From positions 3,785,892 to 3,849,891 of the forward strand of contig JAINUG010000085.1 of the NCBI GenBank assembly GCA_029706075.1: a stretch of DNA of 64,000 bases, given 5' to 3'. The notes under the pieces were generated by a model. The model had not been told where the DNA came from. It did no database searches and saw nothing but the letters and a program-made list of their open reading frames with translations. This document shows positions 26,683 to 39,480 of this stretch, in pieces. This DNA is from Aldrovandia affinis (Eukaryota > Chordata > Actinopteri > Notacanthiformes > Halosauridae). A program made the translations under genes and the position numbers. Position 1 is the stretch's first letter. Each line of letters begins with the position of its first letter.

Positions 26683-27802
26683 TTATAAGCCCTGTTTAAT
26701 GAGGGGGATATCCATTTAACCATTCAAACCATTAAATATGTGGTGCTCATATAGATGCATAATCAGATACAGTATGTCTCTGAACACAATCCCGATATAG
26801 TAATACAAGGTTTATTTTTGTTGCAAAGTTGCATCAGTACAGTTGCTGTTGACTTTTGTTTAAATAAATCTATAAATGGTAAAAAATATATATAATAATA
26901 ATAATAATGCTGCACATTCATTATATGACTGAATAAAATTCCGGACTTGATGCTGAGCATTGAAATTAGACCAGGGCCATTTTAATAATTTCTGCTTTTT
27001 TGTGTTTGTATTTACAATATTAATTTGCCTAATTATTACTCAACCGCAAACGTAAGGTGACATTATTTTCACATTTCCCAAAATGGCTATAGTGACGTTT
27101 TTATCACAGACTGTATGTATGAGACTATACAGTATGTATGTCGTTATGGATGTAACTGTTGCTGGTTCAAGCTCTCGTCTTTGTGAGAAGCATAAATCCT
27201 GGGCGAGACTGAAATATTGTGTGATGTGTGGCTCTGCTCCACAACTGTTCCCTACCACAGCCAGGGCCCTCACTCTGACATACTCGTGTATGTTTTATTC
27301 AGTGCATTCATTGTTATTCTGATGGTGAAATGTCAGGACGGTACTGATCTGTCAAAGTCCCACGGGGTAGAGAACCATCCCAGAAGACAGTGCTCTACCA
27401 CTCTACAGGTCATTAACCAGCTGCACACAGTGGAAGGCTACAGACAGTGAGTGAGTTTGCACTTTTTATTAAATGGCGTATCTAATTGTCTATGTATTCA
27501 TATAACTGATATCATAATTGAAATAGACTTGAAGGTCACATTTTAGAATACAATGATTGACACTTACCTTAAGACATGTAGTACCGTGGGAAAATAGATG
27601 TACATTGTGCGGGGATAAATAGCATTTACCACAGTAATAATGGAATGAATGACCACGTTGGCAAGTTACGAAGTCAGCGAGGCTAAATAAATACAAAGAA
27701 TAAATGAATGAGACCTGACACACTTAAGAGATTATTACTAATTATTTGGGGATAGCCTATTTGTTATTTCACTGACACAGTACCTCGAATTTCATGTACC
27801 AT

Positions 27803-27805
<3 letters not shown>

Positions 27806-27840
<35 letters not shown>
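27806..27840. repeat. CA microsatellite immediately upstream of predicted LBH exon 1
   Basis: About 17 CA units end just before the predicted 5'UTR. Its position at or next to the start region could affect promoter structure, for example by forming Z-DNA. Confidence 0.95.
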
Positions 27841-27841
<1 letters not shown>

Positions 27842-27842
<1 letters not shown>

Positions 27843-28021
27843 ACCTCTCTTTTCGCTTTGTGCCGTAGCTGCTAACTCCACTTGGATCCTCACCGCGCAC
27901 GGGTAGACAGACGCATCAGGAAACGCTCTAAACTGGGAAGAACACGACACAACCCGCCTCAGTCTGCCTCTGCCAGGAATACTACGGCGCCCCAACAAAC
28001 GAAATATAGCGTTTGAAGAAG
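27842..28021 (+). other. lbhd2: Probable non-coding exon 1 (5'UTR) of the LBH-family gene
   Basis: A moderately GC-rich stretch directly after a CA array ends GAAGAAG followed by a strong GTAAGTG donor at 28022. Joined to the coding exon that starts at 33682, it places TGA AGA AGG in frame directly before the ATG. Translation would therefore begin at MTEVMNT and exon 1 would be non-coding. The -3 base of the spliced start context is A. The 5' limit is arbitrary, because no TATA box is evident and the transcription start could lie anywhere from the CA array onward. The donor is 5.66 kb from exon 2. Another first exon elsewhere is possible. Confidence 0.5.
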
Positions 28022-29000
28022 GTAAGTGTTGGATATGCTTTCTTGGCAAAATGTCTAACGGCGCGTGCTAGAGTAAGTAAAAGTTATAAGTTTGCAGCGC
28101 ATGCACACTGACGCTTATGTTAAGAATCGGTTGGCATCTGGCTGAATTGAAAAAGAATGACATTTGGAAATAAATTCCCAATGAGCTACCAGAAAGTGTA
28201 TAATTCTCCAGCCAGTGACGCTTTGAAAATTGAGTTAATCGGTTTTGACAATGAACAAATTAGAAAGAACAAATAGCTCAGTGTTGAGTTTAGGCTAAAA
28301 TACCATGTTGCAAAATGTATTCGCCTACTCTTGTATAATCCGGACATCATGATGATAATTTTTCAGACTGGGTTGGACTACAATTTAAATCACACAAAAG
28401 TACGAGCTGTGTAATGGTATGCAAAACTACTGTGTTTGATAGAAAATTATGTTAATGTAGGCTCCTTTCGCCCATTCCTTGGATAATAATAAAACATATT
28501 TTTCTTGATCAATAAGCATTACCTATGAGAAATTTGTCACAATTTGTCAGCGACCAAACGTTGTACTTTAGCAGTGCATTCGTTTCAGATATCATAGTCA
28601 AGAGGCTTATGTTAAAACCCCTGCGTGCATTTAAATTGGCGTCTGTTCAACCCTATTTGCATGTGCTCATACCTAATAAAGAGCTTTGGAGGGATATTAC
28701 TCCAGCAAAATGTTCATATAGCATATAGTCTATCTTTAGCAGTTTTAATGTTCTGTCTTTAAACCTTTAATGTAAATATTAACGATTTCATGCTCCAGTA
28801 AAGCATTCTTTGAATGGCTAAATGCAGCCATTAAAGAATGAACCTGTATAGGATTTCAGTAGAATAAAATGCATGTGATCTGTGTAAACCATTAGATCAG
28901 GGTAGCCACAACAGTTGTGTGTCATTCTTTGTCTTTTCATTTAATAAGTTTTCACTACGATTTGATGCCTATCCAATGAGCTCTGTTGTGTGTCTGAGTA

Positions 29001-29040
29001 TGCATGCATGCATGCATGTGTGTGTGCGTGCGGGCATGCT
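29001..29040. repeat. ATGC/TG compound repeat
   Basis: Four to five TGCA units are followed by TG and TGCG units. Confidence 0.85.
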
Positions 29041-30924
29041 TGCACGAAAGTGTATTTGTGCTTGTATGAACAAGGTGAGTTCCATGTCCTCTGATTGAGG
29101 CTTGTTCAATAATTCAAGAACAGTTTATTCCTTTTAAACCGCTTTTGCCCTGCGTGCTATCCACTTGGATTCAATTCCGGAAGCAGGACACTTTTTTTTG
29201 CTCGCACACCACTGAGATCAGTCTTTGTGAAGCCGCTGTGGAATAATCTGAAAGTCTGACTGGGTTATTTATGAAGGTTGTGCTCAGAGGCATCCTTTGC
29301 TTTAATCTGCCGTCTCAGAATGACGGCAGGGCAGGAAAGCTTTCCGGAACACCCTTGGTGATGGGCTTCACAAGACTTCTCTGTGCCTCTTTTGTGACAG
29401 CGCATGACAAGGACACTTCCTACAGCCCCCTCAAACCGCTGCCTTCAGCTGAGCAACGGAAAACAGTCATGCGAGGGAGGCTACAGATTCACACATCCCG
29501 ACAGCGCACAGCAAATCACTGTACCGCCTTGACCTCTAAGGCAAATTCAACAGTATCTTTGTCTGTAGATACCGTGTAGCCGCTGAGACAGTGTGCTCCT
29601 GTGTGTTCCACGCTACATCTGACCTGTTCTTATTCTCCCCACTGCCTCGGTGAACTGTGTTGTGTGGAGGCGCTCTCCTCTCCCAGCCTGAATTTCCCTC
29701 CCGGAGAGAGCCGAGACTGTTCTGGCCCCTCGGCGCTGTTTAAACGTCTCATTAGTTCCAATGATGCCCATTAAATTGCTTTTCTTAAATGGCTTGTGTG
29801 AGACGCTGCCGTGAGGGTGCAGCGAACCTGTCCCTTTCCTGTCCCCCTGGGAGTCTTGCAAACTGGTCGAGTGACTAACAGAGAGACTCAAAGGAGACAA
29901 GGGAGGGAAAATTTTTTCTCGGTACCGCAGTGATTTTTATCAGACAAAATATTACTTTTCCGTATGATACATTTCCTTGAGGTGTAGGGTTGGAGAATAA
30001 ACTTTGAATTGGAAATGCCATGATGCCAATCCTGTTTGCACCATCACCCCCCCTCCCATCCCTCCAACGGGGGTGGATCATGAGTGGGCCATTCTGTCAG
30101 GAAGTGATTAGTGTATCAATTCTTGTCTGCTGACATCCTAGTACATTTCCAGACGTTCATCAAAACCATGCATACCGAAAACTACCTCACGCAAGTGCAA
30201 TCAGCCCATTTTATACCATTCCGTACAGTGCTCTGGTGATGGCAGTGGGACATCAGTCCTCCTCGTAACAGATGGATTCATAATAGATATGCCTAAATAT
30301 ACTGTTGTTTTCATTGACATTTACATGAATCTATGCGACAATAGCACATAGTCTCATAAAAATGGCTTGTGAATATCCTAGAGTGAGGATCTCTGTGTGG
30401 GGGTACAGACAGAGGAGAGGTAGACACAGCTTTGGGCTCAGAGCTGATTTGCTTCTTTTGCATATTGTCAGTCATATATGGTGGCAGAATGAGGTTGGGA
30501 CAGAAAAACCTCAGTACCAAACCTCTTTTTATGTATCAATCTTTGCTCCGAAGGTGTACAAAAACAACAATCAACTGTCTTTTTGGCACAGTGAAGTACA
30601 GCACTCAAACAATCAAATGCAGTGTGCTTTAACTGCTTGTTTCCATAGCAACTAAGAGGAACAGTGCATGTGCTCTGAGGGAGTACCAGTCAGGAGGAAC
30701 CTTTTGGACAATGATGGTCTTCCTGTGACAATAAAGTTCTGTGAGGTGGAGTTGAACCTTTTAATATGTGCACAGTTGGGGAAGTGTCTAAAACGTGATT
30801 TATACTCTATGCTTGCTGACTTCATCTCATGGCATGTATATAGGATAGTGTTGTCTACTGGATATGTAATTTAGATACAGGACTGCAAAACTGTCAATGT
30901 GGAGACCATGCAGGCAATTCAAGT

Positions 30925-30938
30925 CCACTAGGCGGCAG
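30925..30938 (+). promoter_or_regulatory. CTCF-like motif in LBH intron 1, plus orientation
   Basis: CCACTAGGCGGCAG matches the CTCF core at all but one or two positions. A chance match is possible. Confidence 0.28.
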
Positions 30939-31059
30939 TGGTGTGGACTGCCGCACAATAGGCAACCCTATTAAACATGAAATCATGTGTATTTATTGAC
31001 CATTGTGTGTATTTATTCCAACGACCCCTTTTAATTCATTCTTTTATTTTATTCGAGTT

Positions 31060-31155
31060 GTAACGCACATTGAGCACTTTAAATGAAAAGCAATGTATAA
31101 AGTTTTAAAATGAAAAATAGTATACATTATTATTATTATTATTATTATTATTATA
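31060..31155 (+). mobile_element. LINE 3' tail with ATT array
   Basis: It reads GTTGTAACGCACATTGAGCA, CTTTAAATGAAAAGC, then a region ending in an ATT trinucleotide array. This matches the degenerate form of the common fish LINE end in which 'TTGTAAAGCGCTTTGAG' precedes a short repeat. The family cannot be assigned. It lies in LBH intron 1. Confidence 0.45.
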
Positions 31156-31659
31156 ATACCATTATTATGATAACTGAAACTGAGGGAGGGACCTCCAAAG
31201 GTTGAAGTTATTTTGCTATATATTAGTAGATTTGATGGTTTAAGAGTTGTTTAGATCTATACCATTCTGATTGCTAGCTAGATTTAAATACTTTTTAATG
31301 GATAAATAGATTTATTTTCATTTCTAAGCAAGACATTTCAGTCACCACATTTTGAAACTACTGCCACCAAACAAAATATATGGCACTGCACCTAATATAC
31401 AGTGACAAAATGTGGACAGTGCAGTTCTTCATTTGCATTGAGCTTCAAGGCACCCCTTGCATTGCATGGTGACATCACCATAGATCCCTGTTTATGTGCA
31501 ATGAACACATTGGGAAGTATAAATCAGGCAAAACTACTGTGCGTTGGTGTATCCACAATGCCTTTAATTGGCTAAAATCTGTGTCCATGGTAACCTTTAT
31601 TCAACAATTTTATTGGATGTGTCTGGATTGGAAAAACTCTAAAGCTGCCAAAAATCTGA

Positions 31660-31841
31660 TAAAACAATTAAAATAAATAAAACTCTGGAACTCAGCTGCC
31701 ATAGACTTTATTGTCAGTCTTGGATAAAACAAAATTAAAATAAATAAAATGCGGCTCTTTGCCTGGTTTCAATGTACTGGAACTCAGAATATTACATTAC
31801 GAAAAAAACACAGTTAGACTTTATTGTTTTCAGTCTTGGAT
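31660..31841 (+). repeat. Imperfect tandem duplication, related to 61147-61195
   Basis: The ordered blocks AAAATAAATAAAA, CTGGAACTCAG, TAGACTTTATTGT and CAGTCTTGGAT occur twice (31660-31724 and 31725-31841), with extra sequence inserted in the second copy. A related single copy (AAATAAATAAAACTCTG followed by CCATAGACATTATTTTTG) lies at 61147-61195, so this is a dispersed repeat of unknown family as well as a local duplication. Confidence 0.5.
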
Positions 31842-33264
31842 TCCTCTTACCACTTACCTGCCGAAATAAATAATGGCAAAATTCCCGGTGATGTGGTTCA
31901 CAAAATGTGGCTCAGTCTCTGACTGGTTATGCTCTAGGCAATTGTGAGAGATAACATGCTGTTCAGCCTCTACTTCCTCTTTGGTTGCTTAGTCTTGATG
32001 TTTTGGAGAGTGGAAGGTCTAGTTACACATTACACTATATGGAATTTGCATATGAGGCTGTCTGGAAACACATGACTAATAATAATAAAAAAATAAAAGA
32101 ATTCCCTTCCAGAACACTTTCAAATTCAAGAATGGATTGGAATGTTCTGATGAGGCAAAATATGTGCTGAGCTTGTCAACAGCAAGACAAAACAGACAGG
32201 AAATGAAAGAAATCGAAAGATTAATTCATTAGTTTAATTAAGTCAAGTGGAGCTATGCCACAAATGTGTTTTAATGTGAATTCAGACCTCTCTCCTTGTT
32301 TTTCACTTTTGAAATCATTGAGATCTTTGTGACTATGCTAGCCCAAGGATAATCTCTGCATGGGTGTATTTATAAATGCCTTTACTTACAGTACAAAATA
32401 AATCACATTCTTTTTTTAAACCTCATTAATTCCCATTTCAGTCTGGAATAAGTTAGGGTTATGTTATCATGTTTTAAAAAAAAATCAGATGTTTTAAAAA
32501 TGTGGCTTAGCTTTAAGCATACGCACCAACAATTGAGCAGTAGGGGCTTGACTTTCGTGATTTAATTAACACTATACTGCTAAAATTAGATGCTGGATCT
32601 TTAGTGTTTTTTAAAAAGACAGTTGACTTTAACTGTATCCTTACTTCATCATGAGAAGCACAGGGTGAGTGTGATTCTGTGTTCAGAAATGTTGTGTGTA
32701 TTTAAGTGCAACTCATTGAACTGTTTGAATAGCACTTTTAAGATACAATTGGAGGTTATGAAGAGGTCATGTTTGGATCTTTGTATCCTAGCACAGATGT
32801 TTATAGGTTACAAAAAAGCCATGTCTGTTTGAACTTCTCTGTCCTGGAGCAGCAATGGCACTTGTGGTAGAGAAAATAATAATTTTCCATTTATTTTGCT
32901 GGCTTTTAATTCAAAACTAAAGGCATGAGGAAAAAGATTTTTCCTTTTTTATCCTCTTAAGATTTCATTAGTCCCCTAATCATAAATCCTACAGATTAGC
33001 ATGATTTCTGTTTTGTACAAATTTTGTACAGCATGTACATTTGTCCATGTTCCTGGATGTTCCTTGAACGTTATTTTTAAGTCACACAAGTAACATTGCA
33101 GGAACGGTCTTGAAATTCACATTATTATTTAATTAGAAAAATAACATTAAGAAAACGTTACTGACAAATACCCCTTCATGTTTTTTCCCCCCACTGATGA
33201 TTACCATTACGTTTGTATGTGTCATGTGTGGAACCTTTTTCTCTGAATTTACAGAGAAACAATA

Positions 33265-33392
33265 TATAATATTTTGCTTTTATCCACGAACAGTAGTGAA
33301 TGCATACATTTTTCAGTATATGTGGTCCCAGTGGGGATTGAACCCACAACCTAATCTAGCGCTGTGCTCTACCAACTGAGCCACAGAGAACC
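33265..33392 (-). mobile_element. tRNA-derived SINE, subfamily A copy 1, minus orientation
   Basis: The reverse complement starts with a tRNA-like head: GTGGCTCAGTTGGTAGAGCA (A box) and GTTGTGGGTTCAATCCCCAC (B box). A short body (ATATACTGAAAAATGTATGC) and a degenerate tail (TGTTCGTGGATAAAAGC) follow. The body is identical to the copy at 43570-43712. It lies in LBH intron 1, just upstream of the first coding exon. It is not a functional tRNA gene, since no cloverleaf can be closed. Confidence 0.82.
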
Positions 33393-33682
33393 ACAATAAA
33401 TATACTCTTGTAAGTACTAATCTAATATCTAATCTAATCTAAACTCCAATGTCCCCAATACACTTAAAATGCTTGTTGCAAACTGAGATTCTACCAAAGC
33501 ACTTCGCCTGTTCAGTGTGTAAAAATGTGTGTGCTAATGTTAAGGGCACGGGTTTTGAATGCCATGCTTCTAAAAGCTGTCATTTTTATCACTTATAAGT
33601 GCCCTCCATCACTCAGGATAATGTGGTGCAGATGAATGTTCTAGATGAATGCTCTGTCATACATTGACTTACTCTCTGCAGG

Positions 33683-33769
33683 ATGACAGAGGTGATGAAC
33701 ACCTGTGAGCCAGCCATGGAGGACTTCAGTGTGACTGCTGCCCCAGGAGACCAAAGCATCTCTTTCCAG
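33683..33769 (+). CDS. lbhd2: LBH-family protein, coding exon 1 (residues 1-29)
   Basis: The exon begins at 33682 after the acceptor ACTCTCTGCAG. The ATG follows one base later and the exon ends CCAG before GTGGGT, in phase 0. It encodes MTEVMNTCEPAMEDFSVTAA and then PGDQSISFQ. The MTEVM start matches the internal MTEVMMNT of human LBH, which carries 17 more residues upstream. Here those residues are absent and the predicted upstream exon has an in-frame stop. The segment is acidic and probably disordered. A CA-rich tract begins about 20 bases after the donor. With the next two coding exons the protein is 119 residues, slightly longer than human LBH (105). Confidence 0.88.
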
Positions 33770-33788
33770 GTGGGTTTGTCTGTCTCAC

Positions 33789-33850
33789 ACACACTCTGTC
33801 TCTCACACACACGCGCACACACACACATACACCTGCACACAAACATACAA
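33789..33850. repeat. Degenerate CA-rich tract after LBH exon 2 donor
   Basis: CA units with CTCT, CG and TA interruptions begin about 20 bases after the GTGGGT donor. Confidence 0.85.
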
Positions 33851-33912
33851 GTGCATATGTGTGCAAACACACATACTAACACATGTTCCTGTACTCACGA
33901 CATACAAGTGCA

Positions 33913-33915
<3 letters not shown>

Positions 33916-33985
<70 letters not shown>

Positions 33986-33990
33986 ACACA
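33916..33990. repeat. CA microsatellite in LBH intron 2
   Basis: About 37 CA units with one TA interruption near the end. Intronic CA repeats near donors can influence exon inclusion through hnRNP L, which is a family-level expectation only. Confidence 0.95.
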
Positions 33991-34540
33991 AAATCAGTCA
34001 AAGCACACACATGCACACATGGATGAGTGCTCACACACATAAATCTTCTAACTTGTATCGTTTCATCTGAGAAAGTATCTGAACGACTAGAACTGGATAT
34101 ATTTCTACTATTCATTGCTTCCATCTACATTTTCTCTCAATTTTTCTCTCTTGCAAAGCAATGCACTAATTTGTCCTCATTATTTCGCTAGAATTAATTT
34201 GATTTTATCTAAGAGGGCACAAAGCACATTAGTCATTTGAAAGGTCTCATTTTTGGGGGAAATTATCACTGCATATTATTATTTCATCAAGCATAAAAAA
34301 AAACATATTGGCATGGTGAATGCAATCAAATTCAACATCAGCATAAATCAAACTTTCACTTTCCGGCTCAACACATCCTCTGCATTTGCTCTCCATCAAG
34401 GGGATGCAGATGTCTTCATCTTTTCATCTCAAGAACTCTTGAAAAGTCCAAATGTGGGTTCCAATAGGACAAAGATGTGTGCTGCGTGAACAGACTATGA
34501 AGAATCGCATTGTTAAATATGTTTCATTTTTTCCTTCTGA

Positions 34541-36618
<2,078 letters not shown>

Positions 36619-36689
36619 ACGAGGAGCTGAGTCAGGACGACGATGACAGCCAGGGAGCGGGCGGGGCTGTGGGCGGGGACTCCAACTGA
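36619..36689 (+). CDS. lbhd2: LBH-family protein, last coding exon (residues 97-119, acidic tail)
   Basis: The acceptor is excellent (TGTCTCTGTTCCCCAG). Phase 1 joins the single G of the previous exon to AC, giving an aspartate, and the frame then reads DEELSQDDDDSQ, a glycine-rich AGGAVGGDSN and TGA at 36687-36689. An acidic C-terminal tail after the core is typical of LBH proteins. The tail sequence itself is not conserved enough to assign the paralogue. No other acceptor in intron 3 was found that gives a more LBH-like ending. Confidence 0.8.
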
Positions 36690-38190
36690 TACACGCCGCC
36701 ACCACCACTCCAGCTTTCACTGTGAATGTCTCCAGACAGGCAGGAGCAAGGAAGAGAGGAGGGGTTGGGGTGTTGGGGGAGGGGGGAGGAACCTGACCTC
36801 CATCCTGCACCTGGCCCAAACCCCAGCGGGTAGATCCCTCGTTCCTCTTGGTGGTGCACAGCTCTGTAAAACTGTCTTAAATAGCTCACTTGTGCCAAAC
36901 TCTGGTGGTAGCTAGCTACAAATAGTTTGTATGAACATACGGTTGTTGTTGTTTTTTATTATTTAGATGCATTAATCTACATCCATCTATTCGACAGACC
37001 CTTTTCATTGTTTTTTTTCAGAATTGTTTTGTCTATAGCTATTCATTGCTTTAATATATACACACATATTTATATCCACAGATTAACACTTCTTCTAAGT
37101 GTGTTGTGTACACTGACGTTTTACAAATATCCGCCTCTGATCCTGATTTAGAATGGTCCAGGTGCTTCTTATTTAACAACCATATACTGCTGAGGTGTGT
37201 AGAATATGTGTGTCGCCTTGTTTGCTGTCATTGTTGTGGTTGTGCTAATTTCTGATGTAAAAAGGCATACTACTCTGCATACATCAAATCCTAAAAAAGC
37301 AGTATTTTAAAGATCTATTTTTTTGTTTATCCCAATCACATTCCAAATGATTACTACCTTTGGCCCGCATACATTGATCAAAGCATCTAATTCAGAAGTG
37401 GGAAAACCTCACCTTTCCTTTTGCTTTTACTTTTTGCTGTAATGTGCCGTTCTTACATTGACTTGAATGGAGGTGTGTTACACTGCACTGCCACAGGTAA
37501 AACAAGTGTATGTAACGGTGTTGACAATTGGGTACTGGAAGCTATGGACAGGGGCATGTGTACAGTTAAAGCAAAACACATGGTCAAGGTAAATGGGGGG
37601 GGGGGCGGGGTTCGTAACTTCCTTTTTAAATTGATATCAGTCCTTGCACAAAAGCAGTTTGTTTATTGCACAATCTTTGCAACACATGAGCTTCTCATTT
37701 GCTCTGATAGCTGCCATCTGTGGTTTTGCAGAGTCACCTATGTCAGTCACTTTTTGTGTCGGTATGCATTTGACTCGTAAGTCTTTACTCCCTGATTGGA
37801 CATAGGCTTTGCTCACTAAAGACCTGACATCTCTACTGGTGAGCCTGAAATTGTGCCTTCCGTTCTTGGGTGTTGATTAGCTTTAGAGAGATTTTCAGTG
37901 GACAGAAATAATAGTAATAAAGAATAATAACCACATGAGTAATAATATTTCTATGTATTATAGCTAAATAAATGTGCATAATGTAATAATTCACTTAAAG
38001 AGTCTTATTTGATATTGGATAGAGATGCATTTTCTTTTGTTGTCGTTCAAAATAAATGATATTTTTCATTTGTATTAAATATATAACATTGTCGACCAAT
38101 ATGAATTGTACAAACACCCTTCTCAATATCTGTATATGTTGCTATAAAATGAGGATAACTTTGTAATAAACTCTAGTGTTGAATAGAGCT
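36690..38190 (+). other. lbhd2: 3' untranslated region of the LBH-family gene (predicted)
   Basis: AT-rich sequence follows the TGA with no further conserved coding. Several AATAAA hexamers occur (about 37967 and 38051). The one at 38165-38170 is followed by a GT-rich stretch (GTTGGTGATGTATGTGTATG), which fits a cleavage site near 38185. The total 3'UTR would be about 1.5 kb. LBH genes are known for long 3'UTRs. The end point is inferred. Confidence 0.5.
38165..38170 (+). terminator. Poly(A) signal AATAAA with GT-rich downstream element
   Basis: A canonical hexamer is followed 20-45 bases later by a GT-rich tract, the arrangement expected at a vertebrate cleavage and polyadenylation site. 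It is the most downstream AATAAA with such a tract after the LBH stop. Use of the earlier hexamer at 38051-38056 is possible. Confidence 0.5.
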
Positions 38191-39373
38191 GTTGGTGATG
38201 TATGTGTATGTTTATGCTTTTTGAGGGAGTAAACTGAGGAGCCCACAGTGTGGACGGGTTTGTGTCGATAGCGTTGCGTCACAGCTTCTATAAGGACTGC
38301 TTCCAGTTGTGCCCACTGCCCATTTATCTCTCTGGGAACACAACGCAAGATGCACTTCAGTCATAAGGATCCCACTGAAATCTGAAATTCTGTATTTTTA
38401 GAAGGCAATTTTGGTTTTTCTTTCAAAGTGGCTGGGTTATGGCTTTCAGCTTTGTAGAGGACTCTTTGATGAACAGTGCTGGGGTGGCCACACCAGGCCA
38501 GCTGTCGCGCACCGTGTTCTGTTTCCGGCAGCTCTATCCGTAGCGGGTGCCTACCAAGCACCGCTATCTCGGGGGCAGGTTTTTTTAGCTACTCGGATTC
38601 TGGTACCTTCTCTCACCCTCCCGTGGACGGGTGCTGGATCCTCGCATCCCCTGCTGCCTGACTGCCCTCCCCTCTCCCTGCTCCAGCCTTTTCACTCTCA
38701 AAGGTCAGGTCTGGATGCTTTCGCCCATGCTGGGGTATGTGCGGGGGTGTCTTTTTGTACTGCTTTCCCCCTCCTCCTCACAGCCCTCTGAAAGCACTCT
38801 GCCGAAGGAAACAGGGTCACTCCTGGGAAATGACTGGCTACTGTGGTGCACATGCAAGAGCAGAGAGATAGGAGAACTTGTTCAGAAAATCCTTGAAATG
38901 TCATAGCTTTTTTTCCAACAAAGGATTGGAAAGCTTATGTGACCCCGTAAGTGCCTGCAAACAACTGAATGTCCCCCAAAAATAACTGCAAGATGGTAAT
39001 CCATATGGGAGTAGGTGTCTCCCTGGGGGTCTTTCGGAATCAAAGTTAGATAACCCCATTCGATTGCTGGCCCTCAGTAGATAAAAGCAGCTGAAACAGG
39101 TGAGTCTCACTGATGTACGAGTGGCCATGAATTATTCAGTCCAGTGGGACTCAAAGGTCACCGTATTCTTCGGCCAGACACACATGCAGGAAATAAGCCC
39201 TCTTATTTCCAATCTTCACGGCCAGTACGGATGAAATTGCTTCCTTGTAGCGACGCAGCAACAGGCACAGGTGGGATTGGGCAGAGTGCATCCGGCTCTC
39301 TATCATGTGTTGGCCTATTAATGTATAAAAGCTACAGTGATGACCTTTCACTCTTTATTAAGCACACTGCCAC

Positions 39374-39480
39374 TAAGATAAGATAAGATAGCCTTTATTA
39401 ATCCTGGGGGGGGGATTTGGTTTGTGACAGCAGCAATGATACAGGAGGCAGTGAAAGAACACACAAGACATACAGGATAT
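39374..39480 (-). mobile_element. LINE-like 3' end, minus orientation, with GATAA repeat
   Basis: It begins with AAGATAAGATAAGATAGC, then CTTTATTAATCCTG and a G run, followed by GTGACAGCAGCAATGATACA. This is the reverse complement of the frequent fish retroelement end that reads 'gggattaataaagt' with a short tandem tail. Only the 3' end is present and the exact family is not assigned. Confidence 0.5.

Larger units (their letters stand above)
15761..27805. other. Intergenic region between divergent cdc42bpb and LBH-family gene
   Basis: I recognise no exon on either strand. A 165-codon open frame at 16174-16671 (+) has no recognisable domain or splice context. Contents are a long CA array (17347-17455), a TG array (17743-17763), a compound TG array (24891-24941), an inverted pair of SINE tails (24521-24598 and 26605-26682), a G run near 22319-22333, CTCF-like motifs (19929-19942 minus, 25590-25603 plus) and AT-rich stretches with homeodomain-type cores, for example 22210-22300. 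Regulatory elements of either gene would be expected here but cannot be shown from one sequence. Confidence 0.6.
28022..33681 (+). other. lbhd2: Intron 1 of the LBH-family gene
   Basis: The interval runs from the predicted GTAAGTG donor to the ACTCTCTGCAG acceptor before the start codon. It contains an ATGC/TG repeat (29001-29040), a CTCF-like motif (30925-30938), a LINE 3' tail ending in an ATT array (about 31060-31155), a local imperfect duplication (31660-31841) and a reverse-oriented tRNA-derived SINE (33265-33392). No conserved coding exon is visible. The boundary on the left depends on the exon 1 prediction. Confidence 0.5.

Noticed and set aside
33310..33392. tRNA-like A and B boxes on minus (also at about 43640 and 47630)
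   Set aside because: They are SINE heads joined to a SINE body and tail. The arms do not form a complete cloverleaf, so they are not called tRNA genes.
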